A stretch of DNA of 45,590 bases, from positions 1 through 45,590 of the forward strand of contig JAAZCA010000004.1 in the NCBI GenBank assembly GCA_012513515.1. The letters run 5' to 3'. This document shows positions 8,210 through 16,693 of the stretch, piece after piece. The DNA is from Myxococcales bacterium. Its GTDB lineage: Bacteria; UBA10199; 2-02-FULL-44-16; JAAZCA01. The notes beneath the pieces were generated by a model. The model was not told where the DNA came from and did no database searches. It saw only the letters and a program-made list of their open reading frames with translations. Position 1 is the first letter of the stretch. Each line of letters begins with the position of its first letter. Made by a program: the position numbers and the translations under genes.

Positions 8210-8239
8210 ACTATAAGCAGAGCGTATCCAGGCTGTCAA
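8210..8239 (-). promoter_or_regulatory. Sigma-70 promoter of metK
   Basis: On the minus strand TTGACA (8234-8239) and TATAGT (8210-8215) are separated by 18 bases, which leaves a leader of about 40 bases before metK. It also marks a transcription boundary with the ptsI gene, whose stop is at 8312. Confidence 0.75.
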
Positions 8240-8311
8240 GGAGGATTTAGCGGCTAACGTTTTGATCTTTTTAAACATTTCGGATCCTAATCGCAACTTT
8301 TCAGGTGAATT

Positions 8312-10084
8312 TCAGCTGCCGACTATGTGCAGTTTTTTCACTTCTCCGGGGAGGATTCCGCTCGTGCGCCTCTTTAGATATTTCAGGACCTCGTCGCCGG
8401 TTGAAAGCGTGAGAATTTTTGGAACGAGTTTTTCCAGCTGGGATTTCGATATCGATCTTAGGATTTTTTTCACCCTGGGTATGGAGATCGGGTTCATAGA
8501 TAGCGAGTCCAGTTCCATTCCCACCATCAGGCTTATGGCGAGAGGATCTCCGGCGAGTTCTCCGCACAGGGAGACCGGTATGCCGGCTTTTTTTGCGGCG
8601 CGAACGGTTCTATGTATCATCCTGAGGACTGCCGGATGAAATGGGTTGTACAGGTGCGAAACGTGCTCGTTTATGCGGTCGATTGCGAGGCTGTACTGCA
8701 CGAGGTCGTTCGTTCCTATCGAAAAAAAATCGACCTCCTTCGCCATTTCGTTGGCCATCATCACTGCGGATGGGATCTCGATCATTATCCCGATTGGAAT
8801 ATTTTTTTCATAGGCTATCTTCTGCTTGTCGAGATCGGCTTTGACCTCGTTTATGATCTCTTTGGCACGAATTATCTCTTCCATGCTGCTTATCATGGGA
8901 AGCAGGATCTTCAAATTTCCATATCTGGATGCGCGAAGCAGGGCGCGCAGCTGGGCTTTAAAAATTGGAATTTCTTTTAGACAAAGCCTTATGGCTCTAA
9001 ACCCCAGCGCCGGGTTAGCCTGCAGGTCATATCTCTGGCCAAGAGGCATTTTATCGCCGCCGAGATCTATCGTCCTTATGGTGACCGGTCGTGGGGCCAG
9101 CCTTTCGAGCACTTCGACATAATTTTTAAACTGTTCCTCTTCAGAGGGTTCGTCGAGTCTGTTCAGAAAAAGATACTCTGTTCTATAGAGGCCGATTCCT
9201 TCTGCGCCGTGATTGATCAGTGAGGATATCTCTTCGACGAGCTCCATGTTCCCTTCGATGTGGATCTTGAATCCATCTTTGGTTGAGCCGGGGAGATGGG
9301 TGTCTTGCATCAGTATCTGTTCTATCGCCAGATAATTTTCCTGTGTTGAAACGTAGTGATCGCGCTCCTTCGCAGAGGGTGAGGCTATCGCTATCCCTTT
9401 CATTCCATCCACGATGACGACCTCACCATCAAGCACTTCATCGAAAACACCCTTGATTCCGAACAGAGCTGGGATATCAAGCGCCTTTGATATGATAGCG
9501 GTGTGCGAGGTTTCTCCGCCGCCCTCCATGAGGAAGCCCTTCACTTTTTCCTTGGCGAGATTTGCGACCTCGGCGGGGGAGAGATCTTGAACTATGAGGA
9601 TCAGGTCGCCGTCGGGGAGCTCCGAAAGTGAAATGTTTGTTTCCCCCATCAGGTTGTCCATTATCCTACGTCCGACATAATCTATGTCATGTTGTCTTTC
9701 TCTGAAATAAATTTCATCGACGTTTAGAAATGAGAGCTTGAGGTTCGCCAGCGTTTTATCTAGCGCCCATTCGGCATTGATTTTATATTCGCGGATGTTG
9801 TTTATGACCGACTGAACGAGCATGTCATCCTGCAGAAACATGCGGTGAGATTCCAGGATTTTTATCTGATCATGCCCCTGGAATTTGCACATCTTTCCCT
9901 GTATCGCCTCCAGCTGTTCGCGAGATTTTCTCAAGGAGTTTTTGAAGCGGATGACCTCTTCTTCGACGGACTGATTCTTGATCCAGTATCTGATGTAGGG
10001 AATGCTGCGACTTTGCAATCTGAAAGCTTTGCCGATGGCTATGCCAGGGGAAGTAGCAACCGATCTGAACTTGCGTGTTTTCAT
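8312..10084 (-). CDS. ptsI: PTS enzyme I (phosphoenolpyruvate-protein phosphotransferase)
   Basis: A 590-residue enzyme that transfers phosphate from phosphoenolpyruvate to HPr. The active-site histidine sits in GGGETSHTAIIS; the PEP-binding barrel carries GIGLYRTEYLFLNR, ITIRTIDLGGDK-type and SIGTNDLVQYSLAIDR blocks and the catalytic-cysteine region PVSLCGELAGDP. No N-terminal GAF domain is present, so it is the plain EI and not the nitrogen-type PtsP. ATG 10084 follows AGGGGAAA and lies 14 bases after ptsH. As the last gene of the block it supplies phosphate to HPr and the two EIIA proteins encoded upstream. Confidence 0.96.
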   Translation of the reverse strand: MKTRKFRSVATSPGIAIGKAFRLQSRSIPYIRYWIKNQSVEEEVIRFKNSLRKSREQLEAIQGKMCKFQGHDQIKILESHRMFLQDDMLVQSVINNIREYKINAEWALDKTLANLKLSFLNVDEIYFRERQHDIDYVGRRIMDNLMGETNISLSELPDGDLILIVQDLSPAEVANLAKEKVKGFLMEGGGETSHTAIISKALDIPALFGIKGVFDEVLDGEVVIVDGMKGIAIASPSAKERDHYVSTQENYLAIEQILMQDTHLPGSTKDGFKIHIEGNMELVEEISSLINHGAEGIGLYRTEYLFLNRLDEPSEEEQFKNYVEVLERLAPRPVTIRTIDLGGDKMPLGQRYDLQANPALGFRAIRLCLKEIPIFKAQLRALLRASRYGNLKILLPMISSMEEIIRAKEIINEVKADLDKQKIAYEKNIPIGIMIEIPSAVMMANEMAKEVDFFSIGTNDLVQYSLAIDRINEHVSHLYNPFHPAVLRMIHRTVRAAKKAGIPVSLCGELAGDPLAISLMVGMELDSLSMNPISIPRVKKILRSISKSQLEKLVPKILTLSTGDEVLKYLKRRTSGILPGEVKKLHIVGS

Positions 10085-10098
10085 CGGTTTCCCCTGTA

Positions 10099-10362
10099 TT
10101 ATTCTTCCCCGAACTTGTTTTCTATGAGGTTGTGGAGCGCTTCGAGCGCTTCCTTCGAGTCGTGTCCCTTTGCGGTTACCGCGATCTTTGTTCCCTTGGA
10201 GGCGGCGAGCATCAGGACCCCCATGATGCTTTTACCATTCACCTTCATTTCATCTTTCTGGACCAATATTTCAGATGAATACCTGTTCGCTATTTTTACG
10301 AACGCGGCGGCGGCTCTGGCGTGTAAACCCAGTTTGTTTTTGATCTCGAATACCTGTGTCAT
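10099..10362 (-). CDS. ptsH: Phosphocarrier protein HPr
   Basis: An 87-residue HPr. The EI-dependent phosphorylation site is the histidine of NKLGLHARAAAAF, and the regulatory serine lies in NGKSIMGVLML, the site used by HPr kinase. Both sites are intact, consistent with hprK two genes upstream. The start ATG 10362 follows AGGATG. It lies nine bases after the EIIA(Man) gene. In a system without a visible sugar permease, HPr most likely passes phosphate to regulatory EIIA proteins. Confidence 0.96.
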   Translation of the reverse strand: MTQVFEIKNKLGLHARAAAAFVKIANRYSSEILVQKDEMKVNGKSIMGVLMLAASKGTKIAVTAKGHDSKEALEALHNLIENKFGEE

Positions 10363-10371
10363 TGGTTCATC

Positions 10372-10806
10372 CTATCTGTCGGTTTTTGTTCCGGCCTCGG
10401 TTCTTTTGAAGCCGCTCAATACGTTGCTTGCTATGACTATGTTTCGCTGTCCGTACTGGTGTATGAAATGCACCGTATCGTCGAAACCTGCGTCTTCCCT
10501 CGCTGCGGCCAGTTTTATGAGCATGGGCATGTTGAATCCTGATATGACCTCGATGCGGTGCGGTTCGAGAAAGGAGAGGCATATGTTGGAAGGAGTTCCT
10601 CCAAACATGTCAGTGAGTATCAGAATGCCGTTGTCTGTATCCACCGACTGTATTGCGTCGGCGATCTGTTTGCGTATGAGTTCAGGCGGGTTATCGGATT
10701 CCACTGACACGCTGCACATATTGGTCGCTTCGGGAATTATCCTCTTTGTTGCGCTGACCATCTCGCGGCCTATATTTCCATGAGATACCACCACTACGCC
10801 TATCAT
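10372..10806 (-). CDS. PTS EIIA, mannose family
   Basis: A 144-residue EIIA(Man)-type protein. VVVSHGNIGREMV holds the phosphorylated histidine, and ILTDMFGGTPSN is the conserved family block. No EIIB, EIIC or EIID gene lies nearby, so this is one of the orphan EIIA(Man) proteins common in proteobacterial rpoN/pts clusters and is probably regulatory. ATG 10806 follows GGAG at six bases and starts one base after the hprK stop, so translation is probably coupled. Confidence 0.93.
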   Translation of the reverse strand: MIGVVVVSHGNIGREMVSATKRIIPEATNMCSVSVESDNPPELIRKQIADAIQSVDTDNGILILTDMFGGTPSNICLSFLEPHRIEVISGFNMPMLIKLAAAREDAGFDDTVHFIHQYGQRNIVIASNVLSGFKRTEAGTKTDR

Positions 10807-10807
10807 A

Positions 10808-11773
10808 TCACTCCAATTCCCCCCATATCTTCTTCCCCTGACTTTCCATCATTATGTGTTCAGAAAGTTTTTCCTGAAATTTTTGTGCCGAGTGATGGCC
10901 GCCCAATTTTAGCAGGAGATTTCTGGCGGCTACTTCTATTATTGCTGAGAGATGTCTTCCGGGGCGGACCGGTATCTGAACTAGCGGCAGCGATACGTTG
11001 AGGATCGTGTAACGCTGCTCGTCTATCCCCAGCCTGTCGTATTCTATTTCGGGATTCCACTCAGTGAGCTCAATCACCATTTCGATGTATTTCTTGTCTC
11101 TGACAGCGGAGATCCCAAAAAGGTCTCTGATGTTGATTATGCCGAGGCCCCTTATTTCCATGTGATACTTTATTATTTCCGACCCTGAACCGTACAGGCT
11201 GGAAGGGGGGCGTTTTCTTATGTTGATGACGTCGTCGGCGACCAGCCTGTGACCGCGTAATATCAAATCCAGTGCGCATTCGCTTTTGCCGATGCCGCTT
11301 TTCCCAACTATCAGCACACCGATTCCAAAGATGTCCAGCAAAACACCGTGCATGCAGGAAGTAGCAGCGAGGCTTTCTTCCATGAATCGGGTTATCCTGT
11401 TCACGAATGTGGATGTCAGAAGCTTCGTTTTAATGAGAGGGATCTGCTGCTTGCGGCAGAATTCTTTCAGTAGGGGTTGCGGGCTGGCTCCCCTGGTTAT
11501 AATGATGCAGGCGATGTCGATGCCGCGCATGGCGGCGAGGACCTTCTTTAATTTTTGAGGGGAGAGGCTGTTCAGATAATCCATCTCGGCGCGTCCAAAG
11601 ATCTGGATTCTTCCCGGATGCAGGTTGGAGCTATCCCCTGTCAGTGCTAACCCCGGTTTTTGAATTCTCGGAATGACCAGCTTTTTGCCAAGTCCGCCCT
11701 TGCCGGTTATCAGCTCCATGTGGAGCCTGTGCTTTGTGTCCTTCAGCAAATTGATTACCGGGATATTAAGCAT
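10808..11773 (-). CDS. hprK: HPr kinase/phosphorylase
   Basis: A 321-residue bifunctional enzyme that phosphorylates and dephosphorylates the serine of HPr. The N-terminal domain (about 1-130) is followed by the P-loop IVGKSGIGKSECALDL, then LVADD and the family signature IEVAARNLLLKLGGHHSA near the C-terminus. Both halves are present and length is normal. It overlaps the end of ptsN by one base (TGATG), implying translational coupling. In Gram-negative bacteria HprK is usually tied to regulation rather than carbon catabolite repression through CcpA. No rapZ gene is seen in the cluster. Confidence 0.96.
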   Translation of the reverse strand: MLNIPVINLLKDTKHRLHMELITGKGGLGKKLVIPRIQKPGLALTGDSSNLHPGRIQIFGRAEMDYLNSLSPQKLKKVLAAMRGIDIACIIITRGASPQPLLKEFCRKQQIPLIKTKLLTSTFVNRITRFMEESLAATSCMHGVLLDIFGIGVLIVGKSGIGKSECALDLILRGHRLVADDVINIRKRPPSSLYGSGSEIIKYHMEIRGLGIINIRDLFGISAVRDKKYIEMVIELTEWNPEIEYDRLGIDEQRYTILNVSLPLVQIPVRPGRHLSAIIEVAARNLLLKLGGHHSAQKFQEKLSEHIMMESQGKKIWGELE

Positions 11774-12234
11774 CAGATGTTCTTATCCTCATCCACTAGT
11801 AGTTTATACATTTCACTTCCATCGGAGGCATCGAGCAGGGCTTTGCGAATGTGCTCTTCTTTAAGCAGCCTCGAAAGACGGGCGAGAACCTTGAGGTGGT
11901 GTCCGGCGGCGAATTCAGGCGCTAGAAGAACGAAAAAAATTTGTGCGGGTTTTCCATCGTGGGAATCGAATTCTATTCCGCTGGGCTTGGTGCCGCACGC
12001 TACTACCACTTTATCCAATCCGGGAACCTTTCCGTGCGGTATTGCTACTCCATCCTGGATACCGGTGCTTCCAAGCCTTTCCCTATCCATTAGAATTTCA
12101 GCGACCTTCGCCGGGTCGAGGGAAGGGGCTATGCTGGATATATTCTCCGAAAGCTCGTTGATAACTTCGGGCTTCGTATCGGAGTTAAGCCCCGGCCAAA
12201 ACATCTCAGGACGGAGCACCTCGACTAAATGCAT
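11773..12234 (-). CDS. ptsN: PTS EIIA-Ntr regulatory protein
   Basis: A 153-residue EIIA of the fructose/nitrogen type. GVAIPHGKVPGLDKV contains the phosphohistidine. In proteobacteria PtsN is the output of the nitrogen PTS and affects potassium transport, envelope stress and sigma-54-linked functions; its position in an rpoN-hpf-ptsN cluster is typical. The ATG 12234 follows AAGGTG. Upstream, at 12247-12258, lies a perfect palindrome TGTTTTAAAACA of unknown meaning. Confidence 0.93.
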   Translation of the reverse strand: MHLVEVLRPEMFWPGLNSDTKPEVINELSENISSIAPSLDPAKVAEILMDRERLGSTGIQDGVAIPHGKVPGLDKVVVACGTKPSGIEFDSHDGKPAQIFFVLLAPEFAAGHHLKVLARLSRLLKEEHIRKALLDASDGSEMYKLLVDEDKNI

Positions 12235-12319
12235 AAGCTATCACCTTGTTTTAAAACAGTTTTGAATGGGGCTAGCTATCGCAGATACCCTTAAAAAGCA
12301 AGCCGTTTCTGGGTAGTGG

Positions 12320-12628
12320 TCATTTCCCTTTGCGGCGCGTGACACGCTCTTTGTCCTTGCTGAGCTGGCTTTCTAGGCGGTGAATCGCCCCCTCGACGGA
12401 GGCGTACATATCGGAGCTTGTTTCGGTACCAAAGTACCTCTTTCCTTTTACGTTGAGTGTGACCTCAGCCAGGTGTCTGGGACCCTCCACCTTGAAGACC
12501 ATGTGAGCGATGGCGTTCTGGTTGACTAAGTATTTGCCGATTTTTTTGAGCTTTTTAAGGGTGTGCTCCTTCAGCGCTTCGGTTGAATCCATATTTCTGA
12601 AAGTGAATGTCGTTTCAAGTGGCGTCAT
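12320..12628 (-). CDS. hpf: Ribosome hibernation promoting factor, short form
   Basis: A 102-residue protein of the HPF/YfiA family (sigma-54 modulation protein). It binds the 30S decoding centre and helps ribosomes dimerise or go silent in stationary phase. The start (TFTFRNMDSTEALKEHTLKKLKKI) and HMVFKVEGPRHLAEVTLNVKG match the family's beta-alpha fold. It is the short form, without the C-terminal dimerisation domain of long HPF. ATG 12628 follows AGGAGGAA, 17 bases after rpoN. Confidence 0.93.
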   Translation of the reverse strand: MTPLETTFTFRNMDSTEALKEHTLKKLKKIGKYLVNQNAIAHMVFKVEGPRHLAEVTLNVKGKRYFGTETSSDMYASVEGAIHRLESQLSKDKERVTRRKGK

Positions 12629-12645
12629 GGTAAGTTCCTCCTGGG

Positions 12646-14124
12646 TCAGTCCCGCATTCTTCTTCTGGAAGAGGGGAGTATGCGAAGCATCTCTCTGTAT
12701 TTGGCAACCGTTCTGCGGGCTATGTCGATATTTTTCTGTTTAAGAAGGTCGACGAGCTGTCTGTCGGATAGGGGTTTTTTGGGGTTTTCCGCCTCGATGA
12801 ATTTTTTGATCATCAGCTTTACCGCTTCGGAAGCGACCCCTTCGCCATCGATGTTGTTTATTCCGCTGTTGAAGAAAAACTTGAGTTCGAAGATCCCGCG
12901 TGGGGTGTGCATGAATTTATTCGTTGTGACGCGACTTATGGTGGATTCATGCATTTCAACATCTTCAGCGACGTCCCTTAAAACCAGGGGCTTGAGGTGC
13001 GCGACTCCCTTATCGAAGAACTCACGCTGGAATTTAACTATGCTGTGAGAAACCCTATACAGGGTGCGTTGACGCTGGTGTATGCTTTTGATCAGCCACA
13101 TGGCTGCGCGCATTCTCTCCTGAATGTATTCCTTGGTATGCTGACCGACATTGGATCCCTTCATTAGGGCTCGCCGATAAAAGTTGCTGACGCGAAGTTT
13201 CGGCATGCCATCCTCATTGAGCGTGACGAGATACTCGTCGCCGATTTTTTTTACGTACACGTCAGGAACTATGTAGTGTGCCGCGTTTTCAGCGAAGGGG
13301 CGTCCGGGCTTGGGTTCCAGCTCGGAGATTATGCGTGCCAAAGTTTTTACCTTATCCAGCTCGATCGAGAGTTTTTTGGCAATGGCGGAATAATCGTGTT
13401 TTTCCAACTCATGAAGATGATTCGATATCATCTTCATGAGGTGCTCGTCATCGTGCCCCAGCATCTTTAACTGGATGAGCAGGCATTCTTTAAGATCCCT
13501 TGCAGCGACGCCGCTTGGGTCGAACTCCTGGATTTTCTTAAGAACTGGCAATACCTGCTCAGGAGATGAGTTGGACTTGGAAGCGATCTCTTCGATCGTA
13601 GCCTGAAGATAACCATCGTCGTTTATGTTGCCTATGATCTCCGTTCCGATCAGCCGTTCTTCCTCGCTGAACTGTGACAGATGAAGCTGCCAGAGCAGGT
13701 GCCCCTGAAGGGATTCCGTTTGACGCAGCACATTTTCGAAGGGCTGCATATCATCGGCGGAACGGGCCTCGCGTTCCACCTGATAGCCCGGTGCATTATA
13801 GATATTGAGGTAGTTTTCCCAGTCGAAATCCTTTGGCTCCTTGAGGTCCCCCTCCTTGGAGCCTATCTCCTCATTCTCATGTTCCCTGTTTTCTTCTCCG
13901 GATTGGGTCTCCTCGTGTTTTTCCGATTGTGTTTTCTTTTCCGCCTCGGAGTCGTCGGGAGTGGCCTCCGCATCTTCAAGCATTGGATTTTCAAGCAGTT
14001 CTTTCTCAACGAGGCTGGAGAGCTCCATTTGAGAGAGCTGCAGGAGTTTTATCGCCTGTTGGAGTTGAGGAGTTACTACTAGTTGCTGTGCAAGCTTTAA
14101 GCTTTGTTTCAGTTCGAGGGGCAT
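12646..14124 (-). CDS. rpoN: RNA polymerase sigma-54 factor
   Basis: A 492-residue sigma-54. Region I (LKQSLKLAQQLVVTPQLQQAIKLLQLS) is the Gln/Leu-rich activator-responsive segment; an acidic region II follows (about 50-100), then the core-binding domain, a helix-turn-helix around DVEMHESTISRVTTNKF, and the RpoN box ARRTVAKYREML near the C-terminus, which reads the -24 element. All parts are complete. A sigma-70-type promoter is seen at 14145-14173. This factor is the natural reader of the -24/-12 sites found at 5168, 6217, 18918, 33944 and 43305. Confidence 0.97.
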   Translation of the reverse strand: MPLELKQSLKLAQQLVVTPQLQQAIKLLQLSQMELSSLVEKELLENPMLEDAEATPDDSEAEKKTQSEKHEETQSGEENREHENEEIGSKEGDLKEPKDFDWENYLNIYNAPGYQVEREARSADDMQPFENVLRQTESLQGHLLWQLHLSQFSEEERLIGTEIIGNINDDGYLQATIEEIASKSNSSPEQVLPVLKKIQEFDPSGVAARDLKECLLIQLKMLGHDDEHLMKMISNHLHELEKHDYSAIAKKLSIELDKVKTLARIISELEPKPGRPFAENAAHYIVPDVYVKKIGDEYLVTLNEDGMPKLRVSNFYRRALMKGSNVGQHTKEYIQERMRAAMWLIKSIHQRQRTLYRVSHSIVKFQREFFDKGVAHLKPLVLRDVAEDVEMHESTISRVTTNKFMHTPRGIFELKFFFNSGINNIDGEGVASEAVKLMIKKFIEAENPKKPLSDRQLVDLLKQKNIDIARRTVAKYREMLRILPSSRRRMRD

Positions 14125-14144
14125 GAGCTACCTTTTCTCCCTGC

Positions 14145-14173
14145 ATGATAGTTCCAGAAGAGGTAAAAGTCAA
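14145..14173 (-). promoter_or_regulatory. Sigma-70 promoter of rpoN
   Basis: On the minus strand TTGACT (14168-14173) and TATCAT (14145-14150) are 17 bases apart, placing the start of transcription about 15 bases before rpoN's ATG. It would drive rpoN and probably hpf and the pts genes. Confidence 0.65.
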
Positions 14174-14239
14174 TTGCCGACCTCGATTGAGGTTAGGCAG
14201 AACTGTCGAGAATTACAGGTAATATGTAATTTTACCGAT

Positions 14240-14400
14240 TCATCTGTGTGCAACTGGAAACATAGGTGAAATTTCATTATGGGGACATGGGTAACATATT
14301 TTAAGTGACGATCAGCTTATCGACCGGAGTAAACTTTCGTGTTTTTGCGTCGTAAAACCCATGGTCGTAGTTCATAAAGCTGATTTTTCAGAGGTTACTT
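14240..14400 (-). mobile_element. Probable insertion-sequence remnant (transposase tail and end repeat)
   Basis: The minus strand between a stop at 14390 and a stop at 14301 can be read as 28 residues, KISFMNYDHGFYDAKTRKFT and eight more. From memory this resembles the C-terminal tail of IS481-like integrases (SFM-YD-G-FD pattern). Just beyond the stop are two related motifs, TGTTACCCATGTCCCC and TTCACCTATGTTTCC, of the kind found at ends of such elements. No transposase body is present, so it would be a decayed fragment. The rest of the 14174-14475 spacer holds an AATTACA/TGTAATT dyad (14211-14231) and no gene. Confidence 0.4.
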
Positions 14401-14475
14401 AATTCGATTGGGCTCATGGAGTTAGGAAAAACTTCAGCAATTTGTTTGATACGTTTTTTGGCAGAGGAGGGAAAA

Positions 14476-14503
14476 AGAAGGGAAGCCGGGTGGCTTCCCT
14501 TCT
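14476..14503 (-). terminator. Rho-independent terminator of rplM-rpsI
   Basis: A perfect 12-base-pair stem, AGAAGGGAAGCC (14476-14487) with GGCTTCCCTTCT (14492-14503), four-base loop, followed on the minus strand by a short T-run. It lies about 25 bases after the rpsI stop. Confidence 0.85.
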
Positions 14504-14528
14504 CGTCGGATATGCTGAAATTCGAATA

Positions 14529-14954
14529 TTAACGTTTCGAATACTGCGGACGACGGCGTGCCTTGCGGCGTCCGACCTTGCGGCGTTCCTTTATTCTGTC
14601 ATCTCTGGTGAGAAGGCCGTCTGTCTTGAGGGGTTTTCTCAGGTCGGGATTCATGTTGACCAGCGCCCTGGAAATTCCGTGTCTTACCGCCCCGGCCTGG
14701 CTGGAAATTCCGCCTCCGATGACGTTGACAAGCACGTCGAACTTTCCGGCGGTTCCTGTCACCTCAAAGGGTCTGTCCACAGCCATCTGAAGGGTGGGGC
14801 GAGCGAAGTAGAGTTTCATCTCCTTGCCGTTGACATCTATTTTTCCTTCCCCTGGTGAAAGCCTGACCCTCGCGATAGAGGTCTTGCGTTTTCCAGTCGC
14901 CAGAAATTCGTTTTTCTTTTTAGCTCCTGCTTGTGCTGTTCTTGTCTGAACCAT
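14529..14954 (-). CDS. rpsI: 30S ribosomal protein S9
   Basis: A 141-residue S9. The signature block GGGISSQAGAVRHGISRAL and the C-terminal DDRIKERRKVGRRKARRRPQYSKR are diagnostic; the final lysine-arginine tail reaches the decoding region. ATATGRKTSIARVR-like text appears as ATGKRKTSIARVRLSPG. ATG 14954 was chosen to give a normal length with a purine-rich AGAGAAG upstream; the frame runs further upstream across the end of rplM, which is not plausible as coding. It follows rplM by 17 bases, the conserved L13-S9 operon. Confidence 0.96.
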   Translation of the reverse strand: MVQTRTAQAGAKKKNEFLATGKRKTSIARVRLSPGEGKIDVNGKEMKLYFARPTLQMAVDRPFEVTGTAGKFDVLVNVIGGGISSQAGAVRHGISRALVNMNPDLRKPLKTDGLLTRDDRIKERRKVGRRKARRRPQYSKR

Positions 14955-14971
14955 ATTTGTCTTCTCTTCGA

Positions 14972-15415
14972 TTAAAGGTTGATTGCCACCGGGTTTTGCG
15001 CAGCATGGGGATGCTCTGTACCCGCGTAGATCTTCAGTTTCTTCATCATATTCTTCGAAAGAGCGCTCTTGGGCAGCATTCCCCATATCGCCTGTTCGAG
15101 AACCCTTTCAGGGTGCTTCTCGAGCTGCTTTTCAGCGGTTATTTCTTTAATGCCGCCTGGGAATCCGGTGTGGTGGTAGTATTTCTTCTTCTCGAGCTTT
15201 TTGCCCGTGAACTTCACCTTCGCGGCGTTTATGACCACCACGAAATCGCCGTTGTCGAGGTGGGGGACGTACTCAGGGCGGTGTTTTCCCCTGAGGATCT
15301 GCGCTATCTTGGATGCAGCGCGCCCGACCACCTGATTTTCGACATCCACCAAAACCCAGTTCCTGGTGGCATTTTCCCTGGTCACCATAGTCGTTTGTTT
15401 GCTGTAACTGTTCAT
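14972..15415 (-). CDS. rplM: 50S ribosomal protein L13
   Basis: A 147-residue L13, an early-assembly protein of the large subunit. RNWVLVDVENQVVGRAASKIAQILRGKHRPEY and YYHHTGFPGGIKEITAEKQLEKHPERVLEQAIWGMLPKS match the family closely. I prefer ATG 15415 (AGAGAG upstream); a TTG two codons earlier and an internal ATG at 15388 are alternatives, the latter closest to the usual family start. Confidence 0.95.
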   Translation of the reverse strand: MNSYSKQTTMVTRENATRNWVLVDVENQVVGRAASKIAQILRGKHRPEYVPHLDNGDFVVVINAAKVKFTGKKLEKKKYYHHTGFPGGIKEITAEKQLEKHPERVLEQAIWGMLPKSALSKNMMKKLKIYAGTEHPHAAQNPVAINL

Positions 15416-15455
15416 ATTCAACTCTCTCTGTAACTTAACTTATTGAAAAACAAAG

Positions 15456-15477
15456 AAAAAACCCTTTGCTCGAAGGG
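15456..15477 (-). terminator. Weak intrinsic terminator after iscS
   Basis: On the minus strand a short stem CCCTT / AAGGG (15473-15477 with 15462-15466) is followed by six T. It lies between the iscS stop and rplM. The stem is short, so efficiency is doubtful. Confidence 0.45.
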
Positions 15478-15538
15478 CGCGAAAATCTATAGGGAAAAAG
15501 GGGGGTAAGTCAAGGGAAATATTGCAGTTAAAAGGGAT

Positions 15539-16693
15539 TTAACAAAATGGCGAAAGGGCTCTGAGGCGCTCTATGATCGAGGGGAGCTTTTCCAGTATGA
15601 AATCTATCTCACCGTCGGAATTATAGCGGGATAGCGAAAAACGGATGGATCCGTGCGCCCTTGTAAAAGGAATACCCATCGCGATCATCACGTGCGAAGG
15701 ATCCAGCGACCCCGAGGTGCAGGCGGAGCCCGATGAGGCGCAGATTCCATGCTCGTTCATCATGAGGAGGATGGCTTCCCCTTCAATTCCCTCGAAACCT
15801 ATATTGGTGGTGTTTGGGAGCCTGCTCTTCGTATTCCCATGGACGAATGATTTTTTAATCGAGCTGAGGAGCCCTGTTTCGAGGCGATCGCGCAGGAGCT
15901 CCATCCTTCGTATCTCGGATTTCATGTCATCCATCGCGAGTTCGCAAGCCCTTCCAAAGGCTACTATAGAGGCGACGTTTTCGGTTCCTCCGCGTCGGCC
16001 CTTTTCCTGATGTCCGCCGATGAGGAGGGGATGAAAGGGGGTTCCTTTTCTTACGTAGAGGGCGCCGACCCCCTTTGGGGCGTGAACTTTGTGTCCCGAT
16101 ACGGAGAGGTATGTGACCGGCGTTTCAGCCATGTTGATCGGCAGTTTTCCCAGAGCCTGGACCGCATCGACATGCAGAGGGACTCCGCGCTCGCTGCAGA
16201 TTTCGGCTATCTTCTTTATCGGAAAGATCACTCCCGTTTCGTTGTTGGCCCACATTATCGAAACTATTGCGGTCTGGCTGGTTATTGCTCTTTCAAGTTC
16301 CGATATATCAAGATTTCCATCAGCGTCCACCTTCAGGTAACTCGCCCCGTATCCATCTCTTTCCAATTTTTTTACAAGATTGAGGACGGCAGGGTGTTCG
16401 ACGCTCGATGTAATGATATGGCGTTTTTCGGGGCTTGCCGCCAGCGCGGATCTTATAGCAGCGTTATCGCTTTCTGTGCCGCAGCTGGTGAAGATTATCT
16501 CACTTGGGCTGGATGCCCCAAGTATTGTAGCGATCGAGCCTCTTGCCTCATCTATGTGTTTGGCAACCTGTCCGCCAAAGGTATGTATGCTGGAGGGATT
16601 GCCCCAGTAATTATTCAGGAAAGGGAGCATGGCATCTATGACTTCGGGAGCGACTTTCGTCGTCGCATTGTTGTCCACATACACGATGCTCAT
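15539..16693 (-). CDS. nifS: Cysteine desulfurase (NifS/IscS type)
   Basis: A 384-residue PLP enzyme that removes sulfur from cysteine for Fe-S cluster assembly. YVDNNATTKVAPEV opens the fold, the PLP lysine lies in SVSGHKVHAPKGVGALY, and the catalytic cysteine loop is GICASSGSACTSGSLDPSHV. The CASSGSAC form and NifU partner place it with the NIF-type (group I) desulfurases. It overlaps nifU by four bases (ATGA), so the two are translationally coupled. In non-nitrogen-fixing bacteria such a NIF pair can be the housekeeping Fe-S system; no nitrogenase genes are seen here. Confidence 0.94.
   Translation of the reverse strand: MSIVYVDNNATTKVAPEVIDAMLPFLNNYWGNPSSIHTFGGQVAKHIDEARGSIATILGASSPSEIIFTSCGTESDNAAIRSALAASPEKRHIITSSVEHPAVLNLVKKLERDGYGASYLKVDADGNLDISELERAITSQTAIVSIMWANNETGVIFPIKKIAEICSERGVPLHVDAVQALGKLPINMAETPVTYLSVSGHKVHAPKGVGALYVRKGTPFHPLLIGGHQEKGRRGGTENVASIVAFGRACELAMDDMKSEIRRMELLRDRLETGLLSSIKKSFVHGNTKSRLPNTTNIGFEGIEGEAILLMMNEHGICASSGSACTSGSLDPSHVMIAMGIPFTRAHGSIRFSLSRYNSDGEIDFILEKLPSIIERLRALSPFC

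Noticed and set aside
8165-8311. SAM riboswitch before metK
   Set aside because: A clear sigma-70 promoter leaves a leader of only about 40 bases, too short for a SAM riboswitch, and no such fold was seen.
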